A stretch of DNA of 30,120 nucleotides from Bacteroidales bacterium (GTDB taxonomy: Bacteria > Bacteroidota > Bacteroidia > Bacteroidales > FEN-979), in assembly GCA_023231065.1 (NCBI GenBank), contig JALNWE010000033.1:1-30120 (forward strand). Direction: 5' to 3'. The notes under the pieces are model-generated. The model worked only from the letters and a program-made list of their open reading frames with translations, had not been told where the DNA came from and did no database searches. Position numbers and translations under genes: made by a program. Shown one piece after another: positions 7,473 through 15,758 of this stretch (its first letter is position 1; each line of letters begins with the position of its first letter).

Positions 7473-9683
7473 ATGAAATCAAAAATACTAATATTAATCG
7501 CTTGTGTTCTTGCATTTTCCATGCAAGGTTTCAGCCAGAAAGAACGGAAATCAAGGGATGCCCAATCAGCCCTTAAAGACACTATCCGGCTGAATGAATT
7601 TGTGGTCAAAGCTTTAAGGACCGACATTCCGCTTAAGGAAATACCGGCCGCGGTCTCCATTGTAAATGGGACTCAATTGACTTTCATGCAAAAAACCATT
7701 GCTGCAGATGAAGCATTGCGGCTTGTCCCAGGGGTCAGGGTTGATAACGGGACCGATGGATCAAGGGTCCATTTATATATCCGTGGACAAGGCATCCTGT
7801 CCGAAAGCGGTTTCAGGGGAATACAAGTCCTTATGGATGGCGTTCCGGTCAATGATCCGGGTGGATATTGCCCGGACCTCTACGATGTTGACTGGGGAAC
7901 AGTTAAAAATGTCGAGGTTGTTAAAGGTCTTGCTGCTTCCCTTTATGGCGCCAATGCCACAGGGGGTATCATAAACATCACTACCCTGGATGGCGGTAAA
8001 AAACCAGTCAACACCATGTTGTCAGCTTCTGCCGGATCCTATGGTTTCTGGAAAATTCTGGGACATGTTGATGGAACCCAGGATAAAATTAATTACAGTG
8101 TATCCTATTCTCATTCACAGGGCCATGGTTACCGTGAACATCAGTCCTTCATGGCAGATAATTTCAGTGAAAAAGTACGCTGGACCCCTTCGAATAAGAT
8201 CATGATCACACAAATACTGACCTATACCAACTACTTCAATCAGAATTCCGAAGGAATAAACCTGTACCGGTATGAAACGTTCGGGCCCCGGGCCGCCAAT
8301 ACCGACGCGGTCCCCTATAACGAATTTCATGATACAAAAAGGCTAACCGGCGCCCTGCTGGGCAGGTTCCAGTTAGCTAAAAACCAGGATCTCCAGGTAA
8401 AAGGATTTGTCCGTTCGAATTATTACCGCGAAACTTCCAACAACGGGGATGATTACAAACCCTATATCAACTTGGGTGGTTCTACACAGTACAACCTTCA
8501 TTTCGGGAAAGAAAACCTCATGGACCACCTGAGTATCGGAGCGGATTTTCAAACCCAGACCATCACCGAACATGAATATGCAGTCCCCCCCGAAAACCAA
8601 CGGGATTCAAACCGGGTTGACAGCTACTGGAGCCGTCAATGTTTTGATCAGAACGCGATCCTGATCAACCAGATCATCAAACAACGCAGCGCGGGAATTT
8701 ACCTGATCGACAAACTTGACATTGCAAAAAAAGTATATGCAATCCTGAACCTCCGCTATGATTATGTTTATACCAGCCTGACGAACAACATCCCGGTACC
8801 TGATTCGGTTTCGCCGGATGGCTCAAAAGTTTTCGATAAACCAACCTACCGGATCGGCCTGGCTTGGGACATCGCGAAATTTGCCAACGTTTATGCTAAT
8901 TATGGAACCGGATTTTTAACCCCTTCGAACGATGAATTATATAACAATCCTGTGACGTGGGGCGGGTTCAACGAACTTATTAAACCCTCAACCTCCCAAG
9001 GTGTTGAATTAGGGGTCAGGGGCGATATCGGTAATGTATTCCATTACGATGTTACCGGCTTTGATATTTTTTCCGATAACGAGTTCGCCCGCTTTAGCGT
9101 GCCCGGCAGGGGAAATAATACCGCATTTTACAAGAACATAGGAAAAAGCAACAAATGGGGTATTGAGACCTTTGTATCCTGGTCGCCGGTGAAGAATCTC
9201 GTCATTGATGCTGCTTATACCTATTCTCACTTCAGATATACTGCTCCCGATTATACCGATACCATTAACGGGATCTACAATATCAAAGGACACTGGATGC
9301 CCAACATTCCGGAACACATGCTTACGGCCCAGATATCCTATAGCTTCCTGAATCATTTTACCGTTACAGTAGGAACGCAGTGGCAATCGAAATGGTGTAT
9401 CCAGGTCGATGATTCCATATATAACAACTACACCATCGGCCAGACCTATTATCAACCTGGCAGCATCCGTTCATCCTGGGTTGATGGATTCAACATTTAT
9501 AACCTGAATCTGGACTATACCTGGAAAATCGGCTGGCTTAACGGTGACATCGGCTTATACGTCAAGAACTTGTTTGACGAGCGCTATTTTGGATTCACCG
9601 AACCCAATAACGGACCGGATTACAACAGTTATCAACCCGCACCCGGCCGGGAATTTTTCGTGAACTTGAAATTACGGTTCTGA
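7473..9683 (+). CDS. TonB-dependent outer-membrane receptor (siderophore/metal type)
   Basis: 736 residues from ATG 7473. The upstream TTG at 7449 would put eight charged residues before a clean signal peptide (MKSKILILIACVLAFSMQGFSQ), so it is rejected. After the signal comes a TonB-box-like DTIRLNEFVV segment and then directly a plug domain: IPAAVSIVNG, ALRLVPGVRVD, LYIRGQG, VLMDGVPVNDPGG, VEVVKGLAASLYGANATGGIINITT. The rest is a barrel with NLFDERYFGF and a final strand ending in FVNLKLRF. There is no N-terminal carboxypeptidase-regulatory domain and no SusD partner gene, which argues against polysaccharide uptake. A siderophore, cofactor or metal chelate is more likely; the exact ligand is not visible. 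It is paired with the small membrane protein upstream. Confidence 0.92.
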   Translation: MKSKILILIACVLAFSMQGFSQKERKSRDAQSALKDTIRLNEFVVKALRTDIPLKEIPAAVSIVNGTQLTFMQKTIAADEALRLVPGVRVDNGTDGSRVHLYIRGQGILSESGFRGIQVLMDGVPVNDPGGYCPDLYDVDWGTVKNVEVVKGLAASLYGANATGGIINITTLDGGKKPVNTMLSASAGSYGFWKILGHVDGTQDKINYSVSYSHSQGHGYREHQSFMADNFSEKVRWTPSNKIMITQILTYTNYFNQNSEGINLYRYETFGPRAANTDAVPYNEFHDTKRLTGALLGRFQLAKNQDLQVKGFVRSNYYRETSNNGDDYKPYINLGGSTQYNLHFGKENLMDHLSIGADFQTQTITEHEYAVPPENQRDSNRVDSYWSRQCFDQNAILINQIIKQRSAGIYLIDKLDIAKKVYAILNLRYDYVYTSLTNNIPVPDSVSPDGSKVFDKPTYRIGLAWDIAKFANVYANYGTGFLTPSNDELYNNPVTWGGFNELIKPSTSQGVELGVRGDIGNVFHYDVTGFDIFSDNEFARFSVPGRGNNTAFYKNIGKSNKWGIETFVSWSPVKNLVIDAAYTYSHFRYTAPDYTDTINGIYNIKGHWMPNIPEHMLTAQISYSFLNHFTVTVGTQWQSKWCIQVDDSIYNNYTIGQTYYQPGSIRSSWVDGFNIYNLNLDYTWKIGWLNGDIGLYVKNLFDERYFGFTEPNNGPDYNSYQPAPGREFFVNLKLRF

Positions 9684-9721
9684 GAAAATTTTTTCCGTTA
9701 TTTACCTAACCCTTGGGTGGT

Positions 9722-9768
9722 AAGTCAAAGGCAATGTCACCTGAAAAGTGTGACATTGCCTTTGACTT
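9722..9768. terminator. 19-bp perfect palindrome between convergent genes
   Basis: Arms 9722-9740 and 9750-9768 are exact reverse complements (AAGTCAAAGGCAATGTCAC on the left) around a 9-base loop. The palindrome lies where the plus-strand receptor and the minus-strand T9SS protein converge, and it contains the last codons and TGA stop (9737-9739) of the latter. No T-run follows on either strand, so it is not canonical. It could still act as a two-way transcription barrier or a 3'-end stabiliser. Confidence 0.45.
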
Positions 9769-11875
9769 GTATTACTTCCTCCGGGTTACCAGTGTCATTA
9801 TACGTAATAACATAGGCATATACTCCTGTTTCACAATATTCGCCATTATATTTTCCATCCCAACCTTCTTCAAACTTGAGGGTTTCAAATAACATCTGCC
9901 CCCAACGATTAAAAATGATCATGTGGAAACCAACGACCTCGCTCCCGGTTGGCTTGAACACATCATTTACCCCATCTTCATTGGGAGTGAAGGCAGCCGG
10001 CAAGGAAAATGGCACGATTTCTGGTTCAGGGCATTTTTCGATGTGGATGGTATCCGACCCTGTACATTTATTCACGGTAGCCACAACCCAATAATTTCCA
10101 GGATTTGTTATCCTGAGAACGGAACCGTGAGAACCATCCTGCCAGGTATAGTCCGGCGCCCCTCCGGTATATGCAATTAAATCCATCGTATTCCCCTTGA
10201 TAAGGCAAGTATCCTCCCTGATATTTACAATGATCTCCGGTTCGACTACAAGATGAGTTGTGATAATTTTTTTACATCCATACTGAACCGTCAATGTATC
10301 ATAGTAAGTACCGCTGGTTGACTGTGTTTTCCCACCCGCATGGTATGTCTGGCCCGAGCAGATCGATGTATCAACTGTCGCTGATTGATCTGGCACAACA
10401 TCAATATTAATGGTGTCCGCCATTTCGCAGTCATGAAAATCGGTGACCTGTACCCAATAAGATCCTGTTTGACTTACGTGAATCTCATGGCTGATTTCTC
10501 CAGTATTCCATAGATATTTTTTATATCCGGAGCCAGGAGTCAGAACAAAATCAGTTCCTTCGCAGATCGTCGTATCTTTTCCAAAATAAAAGGGTTTGGG
10601 CGTATCGACCTCAATTTCTTTACAGATACGTTGTTCGGTCGCCATTCCCAAATCCACGGTTAAAGAAATGGTATAGGCGCCGGGCGCTGAAAATACGATG
10701 GGAGAAGGGTCAAACAGGGGGACAGAAGGGATAACGGTATCGTTGCAGGGCGGAAAAAACAGGGTAGTCAGGGTGTTTTCATTTAATGCAATACTATAGA
10801 TCGTGTCCCCGAAAAATAAAGCCTCCGACAGTGCACTTGGCAGATAGAGATTGCCAACATTACCTAAAGGGGTAATGGCTTTTGTTCCTGCAAGCCCTCC
10901 ATGAAAATGCAACTGAAGCAAAAGATTTTCTACCGTATTGTGGTTCACAATTAGCCCGTAAGGATTGTTACATTCCATTAACAGGCACAATCCGCGATCA
11001 TCAGTCATGCTGCCCAGATCCCCCAGGTTAGTTCCAACAGGATTATTACTCAGCAGTGAGTTACCAAAATAGACTTGTGCTAAAGAGGTTGTGTTGGCAA
11101 TAAATAAGTACCACCCGGTATTATCCCTGATCAGCGCTGGTTGCATGGGATCCGTTAACCCACATATATTGCCAAGGTCGGTAACGGTCGGAGTTGAACT
11201 TAAAGAGTTCCCCCAGTTGAACCGCTTTATGGTTTTGCCCGGCCATTGAGTTGAAAACCCGACCCAGTTGTCCCCATCCTTTTCAATAACCAATCCTCTG
11301 GCAGTGTCCGTAAAGGGAGCAATGTCAATAATGGTGGATAAAGGATATGGATTCAGGAGTGTTGGGCCGAAATCAAGACGGACCAGGGATGTACCATTGG
11401 CGACAAAGCCATACCAGTTACCGTTATCATTCTTTACCTGAATCCCAAATATATGATGGGTCAGGAAATTGAAATTGCCAAGATTTTCAGCTGTGGGAAA
11501 ATTCTTTAACCCGTTTTCCCAAAATATTCTGGAGATTGTCGAATCTCCTGAATTGGTCACAAACGAAACAAAACTAACCCCATCCTGTACCAAGGTGATC
11601 CCCCATGGCGTATTCAACGTATTGGAAGGGTTCCCAAGCTCAATTCCGTTCGGGTTTGTGACTGCATTGCCTGCACAGAATCTCCAGAGATAGGTCGTGG
11701 CCCCTTGTGAAAGGTTGGTGATAGTCACCGGTTTATTCACACAAACGGTATCCGGAATAGAAAAATCGGCGATCACTGAACCCGGCGATCTTCTTTGTGC
11801 AGCACATTCATTTGAACCGGAAAAGATCCATACAATAAAAATTAAAACTGCAATATGAATGCCGGCCATTTTCAT
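9737..11875 (-). CDS. T9SS type B sorting-domain protein with PKD and propeller-like repeats
   Basis: 712 residues. Signal peptide 1-26 ends in CAAQ. Residues about 35-75 look PKD-like (ADFSIPDTVCVNKPVTITN, then TTYLWRF). From about 85 to 395 come repeating blocks of 50-60 residues with the pattern F-[GW]-[NG]-S/G-L, then T-x-L-G-[ND], then W-x-[GL]-F-x-[AS]-N/T, probably a beta-propeller. Another PKD-like strand (GAYTISLTVDL) and two short Ig-like domains follow (SYWVQVTDFHDC; NYWVVATVNKC). The last 90 residues are a gliding-motility C-terminal domain (FTPNEDGVNDVFKPTG, IFNRWGQMLFET, WDGKYNGEYCETGVYAYVITY), the type B signal for export and cell-surface attachment by the Bacteroidota type IX secretion system. 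It is a surface or secreted protein of unknown partner, transcribed against the upstream receptor. Confidence 0.88.
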   Translation of the reverse strand: MKMAGIHIAVLIFIVWIFSGSNECAAQRRSPGSVIADFSIPDTVCVNKPVTITNLSQGATTYLWRFCAGNAVTNPNGIELGNPSNTLNTPWGITLVQDGVSFVSFVTNSGDSTISRIFWENGLKNFPTAENLGNFNFLTHHIFGIQVKNDNGNWYGFVANGTSLVRLDFGPTLLNPYPLSTIIDIAPFTDTARGLVIEKDGDNWVGFSTQWPGKTIKRFNWGNSLSSTPTVTDLGNICGLTDPMQPALIRDNTGWYLFIANTTSLAQVYFGNSLLSNNPVGTNLGDLGSMTDDRGLCLLMECNNPYGLIVNHNTVENLLLQLHFHGGLAGTKAITPLGNVGNLYLPSALSEALFFGDTIYSIALNENTLTTLFFPPCNDTVIPSVPLFDPSPIVFSAPGAYTISLTVDLGMATEQRICKEIEVDTPKPFYFGKDTTICEGTDFVLTPGSGYKKYLWNTGEISHEIHVSQTGSYWVQVTDFHDCEMADTINIDVVPDQSATVDTSICSGQTYHAGGKTQSTSGTYYDTLTVQYGCKKIITTHLVVEPEIIVNIREDTCLIKGNTMDLIAYTGGAPDYTWQDGSHGSVLRITNPGNYWVVATVNKCTGSDTIHIEKCPEPEIVPFSLPAAFTPNEDGVNDVFKPTGSEVVGFHMIIFNRWGQMLFETLKFEEGWDGKYNGEYCETGVYAYVITYNDTGNPEEVIQVKGNVTLFR

Positions 11876-12017
11876 TTCGATCCGATCGGTTCATGGGTTG
11901 CTTGAAACAACAAAGTATGTGTTCATTAAACTTATTCAAAGTTACAGGTTAAGTTATCAGACGCAATGAATTCTCAAAATAAAAATTACCGTCCCCCGTA
12001 CCATCCCCCAATGAAAT

Positions 12018-12049
12018 AAAAAAACCTGTAAACGATTAATTTACAGGTT
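12018..12049 (-). terminator. Intrinsic terminator of the tRNA operon
   Basis: AACCTGTAAA (12023-12032) pairs perfectly with TTTACAGGTT (12040-12049) around a 7-base loop. Read on the minus strand the stem is followed by seven T residues (complement of A 12018-12024, overlapping the stem base). It sits 19 bases beyond the 3' end of tRNA-Leu, as expected for the end of the minus-strand tRNA transcript. The rest of the gap to the T9SS gene (11876-12017) is AT-rich with no other clear signal. Confidence 0.8.
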
Positions 12050-12067
12050 ATAACAATTTATTGTTTG

Positions 12068-12152
12068 TACCCCGGGCGGGACTTGAACCCGCACGACCGC
12101 AATGGTCACAGGATTTTAAGTCCTGCGTGTCTACCAGTTCCACCACCAGGGC
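12068..12152 (-). tRNA. tRNA-Leu (anticodon UAA)
   Basis: Minus-strand gene of 85 bases. The acceptor stem GCCCTGG pairs with CCGGGGT followed by discriminator A. The D-arm is GGTGGAACTGGTAGACAC. The anticodon stem CAGGA/TCCTG encloses the loop CTTAAAA, giving anticodon TAA. A long variable arm (TGACCATTGCGGTCG region) marks a class II leucine tRNA, and the T-arm holds GGTTCAAGTCC. The CCA end is not encoded (CAA is found). G1-U72 in the acceptor is also found in E. coli tRNA-Leu(UAA). Confidence 0.96.
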
Positions 12153-12161
12153 AGGTTATAT

Positions 12162-12195
12162 ATTGTAAAGACGCACTGTTGTGCGTCTTTACAAT
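12162..12195. repeat. 15-bp hairpin repeat between two tRNA genes
   Basis: ATTGTAAAGACGCAC (12162-12176) and its exact reverse complement (12181-12195) flank the loop TGTT. It fills most of the 47-base gap between the two tRNA genes and so would lie in their common precursor. The GACGCAC...GTGCGTC core resembles dispersed REP/MITE-like hairpins found in other bacteria. No T-run follows, so a terminator is unlikely. Confidence 0.75.
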
Positions 12196-12199
12196 AGTC

Positions 12200-12275
<76 letters not shown>

Positions 12276-12294
12276 AAAGTAATTTTTAAGGCTG

Positions 12295-12302
12295 CAAATG
12301 TA
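12295..12302 (-). promoter_or_regulatory. Candidate -7 element for the tRNA operon
   Basis: On the minus strand TACATTTG (12302 to 12295) fits the Bacteroidota -7 consensus TAnnTTTG and lies 20 bases before tRNA-Gly, a suitable distance for a tRNA transcript start. No good TTTG -33 element is seen at the expected spacing, so support is partial. It lies in the 45-base gap after mutS, whose transcript reads the same way. Confidence 0.4.
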
Positions 12303-12320
12303 TAAAAATTTTCATTTGTC

Positions 12321-14993
12321 CTACTTTTTTTCCAGCAATTTTTTAATCTCATTCAATTTCATCAATGCTTCCACGGGCGTAAGTGTATTGATCTCAGTAT
12401 TAAGAATATCTTCCTTGATCTGCTGGAGTAACGGATCGTCAAGCTGAATAAAACTAAGCTGGAGGTTGGATGCCGGATTCCGGATTCCGGATAACCCACG
12501 TCCGGATTTCTTTCTTTTATCCTGTGCCTTGTATCCTGCATCCTGTATTCCTTTCCCAATTCCCTCCGCATCATGCGCCTCTTCGAGCTGAACCAGGATA
12601 TCTTCAGCCCTTTCCAGCACCGACTTAGGCATACCAGCCATTTTGGCTACATGGATCCCAAAGCTATGTTCGCTCCCACCCGGTAAAAGTTTTCGTAAAA
12701 AGATCACTTTATTCTGGATCTCTTTGACCGAGACATGATAATTTTTTATCCGCGGCAACAGCGACGTCATCTCGTTCAGTTCATGGTAATGGGTGGCAAA
12801 CAATACCCGCGGTTTGAAAAGCGGGTGCTGGTGCAGGAATTCCGCGATGGCCCAGGCAATGCTGATTCCATCGTAAGTACTGGTCCCACGACCGATCTCA
12901 TCAAGAAGGATCAGGCTCCGGTTTGAGATATTATTCAGGATGCTGGCGGTTTCGTTCATCTCAACCATGAAAGTCGACTCACCGGATGAGATATTATCAG
13001 AAGCCCCAACCCTTGTAAAGATCTTATCCGTTATCCCGAGACGGGCTTCCCTGGCTGGAACAAAACTTCCCATCTGGGCCATCAATACGATCAACGCGGT
13101 CTGTCTCAGCAAGGCCGATTTTCCCGACATGTTCGGTCCAGTGAGAATGATGATCTGCTGCGATTTGTCGTCAAGGAAGATATCATTGGAGATATAGGAT
13201 TCACCGGGTTTCATCTGCTGTTCGATGACCGGATGCCGTCCTTCTTTGATATCCAGGACGAAACTGTCGTTGAGCTCCGGACGGTTATACTTGTATTTGA
13301 CCGCGCTGATGGCAAATGAGACCAGAACATCCAACCTGGCGATCAGCGTTGCGTTAAGCTGAACAGGCTGGATATAGTCAGCTAAGAAAAGGATCAGGTC
13401 GTTATACAAGGACAGCTCCAGCTCCAGCATTTTCTCTTCCGCGTGAAGGATCCTATCTTCATAAGTTTTCAGCTCTTCCGTGATATAGCGTTCCGCGTTG
13501 ACCAGCGTTTGTTTCCGTTGCCAGTCGGCCGGGACTTTATCCTTATGGGAATTGGTTACTTCCAAGTAGTACCCGAAAACATTGGTATATCCTATTTTCA
13601 GGGAAGTGATCCCGGTCCGTTCCATTTCGCGCTGCTGGATCTGGATCAGGTAATCCTTACCCGAAAATGCAATGTTACGTAATTCATCCAGATCCTGGTT
13701 AACGCCATCGCGGATGATATTCCCTTTGATGGCCAAAGCCGGAGGTTCGGGGTTGATTTCTCTTTCGATCCTTTCCCTAACCAGGCTACAGCCGTTAAGT
13801 TGCTCGCCGGTTTTCAGTAATCCTTCATTACCCGATTTTTCGCAAATTGACTTGACCGCTTCAATTGAATCCAGCGCCCTTTTCAGCCATACCATTTCCC
13901 TGGGGTTCACACGCGCAACTGCCACCTTGGATATCAGCCGTTCCAGGTCGCCGATCTGTTGAAAATGATGGCGCAATTGCTCGGACGTCTTCTTGTCTCG
14001 GGTAAAAAAATCTACAGCGTCGAGCCGCTCTTCAATGGGTTTACGCTCCTTGAGGGGCAGGATGATCCAGCGCCGCAATTGTCTCGATCCCATTGGCGAA
14101 ACAGTCTGGTCAAGGACTTCAAGCAAGGTCTTCGCCTGGTCATTGGGGGAATTCAACAATTCCAGGTTACGGATTGTGAAACGGTCGAGCCAAACATAAT
14201 GATCTTCCTCTATCCTGCTCAACTTGCAGATATGCTGCACTTTATCGTGCTGGGTTTCAGCCAAATAATGAAGAGCCGCACCGGCAGCGATCACCCCCAT
14301 CTCCTGGTCCTCGACCCCGAAACCCTTGAGCGAGGCGGTCCCAAATTGTTTCAGCAACAGGTCATGGGCAAAATCTGCCGTGAAGACCCAATCGTCGAAC
14401 GTGTTGATGTAAAACTTATTCCCGAAAAGCTCGGTAAACTGCTGTCGCTTGTTTTTCTGAATGATCACCTCATTGGGATGAAAACTCTGGATCAGTTTAT
14501 CGATGTATTCCAGGCTCCCCTGGGCCACATAAAATTCACCGGTGGAGATGTCAAGAAAGGATATTCCCGAGGTCTTTCCCTCCAGATGAAGTCCCGCTAA
14601 AAAATTATTCTCTTTCTGCTCCAGGATTTTATCGTTATACGAAACGCCAGGGGTAACTAATTCCGTAACGCCCCTCTTCACAATGGTTTTCGCTGTCTTG
14701 GGATCCTCCAGCTGGTCACAGATGGCCACGCGAAGTCCCGCCTTTACCAGTTTAGGTAAATAGAGGTCGAGCGCATGATGGGGAAATCCGGCTAACTCCA
14801 TATCTGCTGCAGCCCCATTGGCCCTTCGCGTGAGGACGATCCCCAAAATACCGGAAGCCCGGATGGCATCCTCACCAAAAGTTTCATAAAAATCACCCAC
14901 CCTGAAAAGCAGCATGGCATCCGGGTACCGCGCTTTAATGGCGTTATACTGCTTCATCAAAGGCGTTTCCGCTATTTCCCTGTTTTTATTCAT
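12321..14993 (-). CDS. mutS: DNA mismatch repair protein MutS
   Basis: 890 residues. MutS recognises base mismatches and small loops and recruits MutL. The N-terminal mismatch-reading motif GDFYETF is at 33-39 (the Phe-x-Glu pair is F35/E37). Walker A GPNMSGKS is at 619-626, Walker B with DEIGRGTSTYDG near 698-709, and the ATHYHE switch region follows. The C-terminal segment LSFIQLDDPLL...LTPVEALMKLNEIKKL is the usual tail. Start ATG 14993 gives the expected MNKN...TPLMKQYNAIK opening. The odd part is residues about 811-842, a Lys/Arg/Gly/Asp-rich linker encoded by a low-complexity repeat that occurs elsewhere in the window; it falls in a naturally variable linker and keeps the frame. The divergent spacing to the next gene is 222 bases. 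Confidence 0.97.
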   Translation of the reverse strand: MNKNREIAETPLMKQYNAIKARYPDAMLLFRVGDFYETFGEDAIRASGILGIVLTRRANGAAADMELAGFPHHALDLYLPKLVKAGLRVAICDQLEDPKTAKTIVKRGVTELVTPGVSYNDKILEQKENNFLAGLHLEGKTSGISFLDISTGEFYVAQGSLEYIDKLIQSFHPNEVIIQKNKRQQFTELFGNKFYINTFDDWVFTADFAHDLLLKQFGTASLKGFGVEDQEMGVIAAGAALHYLAETQHDKVQHICKLSRIEEDHYVWLDRFTIRNLELLNSPNDQAKTLLEVLDQTVSPMGSRQLRRWIILPLKERKPIEERLDAVDFFTRDKKTSEQLRHHFQQIGDLERLISKVAVARVNPREMVWLKRALDSIEAVKSICEKSGNEGLLKTGEQLNGCSLVRERIEREINPEPPALAIKGNIIRDGVNQDLDELRNIAFSGKDYLIQIQQREMERTGITSLKIGYTNVFGYYLEVTNSHKDKVPADWQRKQTLVNAERYITEELKTYEDRILHAEEKMLELELSLYNDLILFLADYIQPVQLNATLIARLDVLVSFAISAVKYKYNRPELNDSFVLDIKEGRHPVIEQQMKPGESYISNDIFLDDKSQQIIILTGPNMSGKSALLRQTALIVLMAQMGSFVPAREARLGITDKIFTRVGASDNISSGESTFMVEMNETASILNNISNRSLILLDEIGRGTSTYDGISIAWAIAEFLHQHPLFKPRVLFATHYHELNEMTSLLPRIKNYHVSVKEIQNKVIFLRKLLPGGSEHSFGIHVAKMAGMPKSVLERAEDILVQLEEAHDAEGIGKGIQDAGYKAQDKRKKSGRGLSGIRNPASNLQLSFIQLDDPLLQQIKEDILNTEINTLTPVEALMKLNEIKKLLEKK
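12468..12563. repeat. Interspersed-repeat insert inside mutS
   Basis: About 96 bases, a multiple of three, encoding MutS residues about 811-842. It contains CCGGATTCCGGATTCCGG (12473-12490), the D module also seen at 20752-20771 and in mutS2, followed by GGATAC/GGATGC-type short repeats (complement of GTATCCTGCATCCTGTATTC around 12531-12550). Flanking residues on both sides match the normal MutS family, so the segment reads as an in-frame insertion. Boundaries are approximate. Confidence 0.65.
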
Positions 14994-15079
14994 GAGGCGA
15001 TCCGATTCAATGAGAGATATGGAATGAGGAATTATGAATTGAAATTCAAAATTAAGAATCAGTTTTTAATTCTTCCGGT

Positions 15080-15111
15080 TTTGTTGATAATTTAACAGAA
15101 AACTATCTTTG
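15080..15111 (+). promoter_or_regulatory. Bacteroidota-type promoter for the RNA methyltransferase gene
   Basis: TTTG (15080-15083), 20 bases, then TATCTTTG (15104-15111) is a full match to the Bacteroidota -33/-7 promoter (TTTG, 19-21 bp, TAnnTTTG). Transcription would start near 15117-15119 and give a leader of about 100 bases, most of which is heptamer repeat. On the minus strand CAAAATTA (15047-15054; read TAATTTTG) is a weaker -7 candidate for mutS in the same 222-base gap. Confidence 0.65.
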
Positions 15112-15132
15112 CAGCAAAACTTCTGCAATGCC

Positions 15133-15213
15133 CCATCCCCCATCTTTTCTTTTATCTTTTATCTTTTATCTCCTATCTCCTATCTCTTATCTTTATCCCT
15201 TAACTCCTAACCT
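15133..15213. repeat. Heptamer repeat array in the leader of the methyltransferase gene
   Basis: A pyrimidine-rich array with a 7-base period: CCATCCC and CCATCTT (15133-15146), a 3-base slip, then six units of the form T[TC][TC]TATC (15150-15191). These are followed by TTATCCC (15193-15199), TTAACTC and CTAACCT (15200-15213). It ends 2 bases before the ATG at 15216 and lies downstream of the promoter, so it should be transcribed. Same heptamer class as the arrays near 20.7, 22.8, 28.0, 28.7, 29.7 and 30.1 kb. Confidence 0.8.
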
Positions 15214-15215
15214 TC

Positions 15216-15758
15216 ATGCGTAAACTCTCCATGACCGAATTAAACCGACTGACCGTCGATGAGTTCAAAACTTCCGAAAAGATTCCAATCGCGATCATCC
15301 TGGATAACATCCGGAGTTTGAACAATATTGGCTCGGTCTTCCGCACGGCTGATGCCTTCAGGCTTTCAGCCATCTTCCTGTGCGGGATCACGGCCGTCCC
15401 ACCCCACCGTGAAATCCATAAAACGGCGTTGGGCGCGACCGAATCGGTTTCCTGGACTTATTATCCATCATCGGTTGATGCAGTCAGTAATCTGGAAGCT
15501 GAAGGATACCGGGTGATTGCCGTAGAACAAACCGATGACAGCATCCCCCTGGCGGAATTTCATCCTGAACCGGACGGGAAACTGGCTTTTATCTTCGGAA
15601 ATGAAGTTCATGGAATAGATGATAACGTTTTGGAAATCACGAAAGAATGCATCGAGATACCTCAGTACGGGACCAAGCATTCTATTAATGTTTCTGTAGC
15701 TGTTGGGATTGTGATATGGGATGTTTTTTCGAAACTGAAATTTTCCATGAATAAATGA
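15216..15758 (+). CDS. TrmH/SpoU-family RNA 2'-O-methyltransferase
   Basis: 180 residues from ATG 15216. All three SPOUT motifs are present: LDNIRSLNNIGSVFRTADAF (motif 1, about 29-48), FIFGNEVHGID (motif 2, about 127-137) and the knot motif IPQYGTKHSINVSVAVGIVIWD (motif 3, about 148-169, with the S-adenosylmethionine-binding serine and asparagine). It transfers a methyl group to a ribose 2'-OH in tRNA or rRNA. The substrate nucleotide cannot be told; the length and lack of an N-terminal RNA-binding extension suit the short TrmH-like group. It is divergent from mutS, with its own promoter and a repeat-filled leader. Confidence 0.92.
   Translation: MRKLSMTELNRLTVDEFKTSEKIPIAIILDNIRSLNNIGSVFRTADAFRLSAIFLCGITAVPPHREIHKTALGATESVSWTYYPSSVDAVSNLEAEGYRVIAVEQTDDSIPLAEFHPEPDGKLAFIFGNEVHGIDDNVLEITKECIEIPQYGTKHSINVSVAVGIVIWDVFSKLKFSMNK

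Noticed and set aside
12162..12195. Hairpin between tRNAs considered as a terminator
   Set aside because: No T-run on either strand, and the downstream tRNA has its own terminator at 12018-12049.
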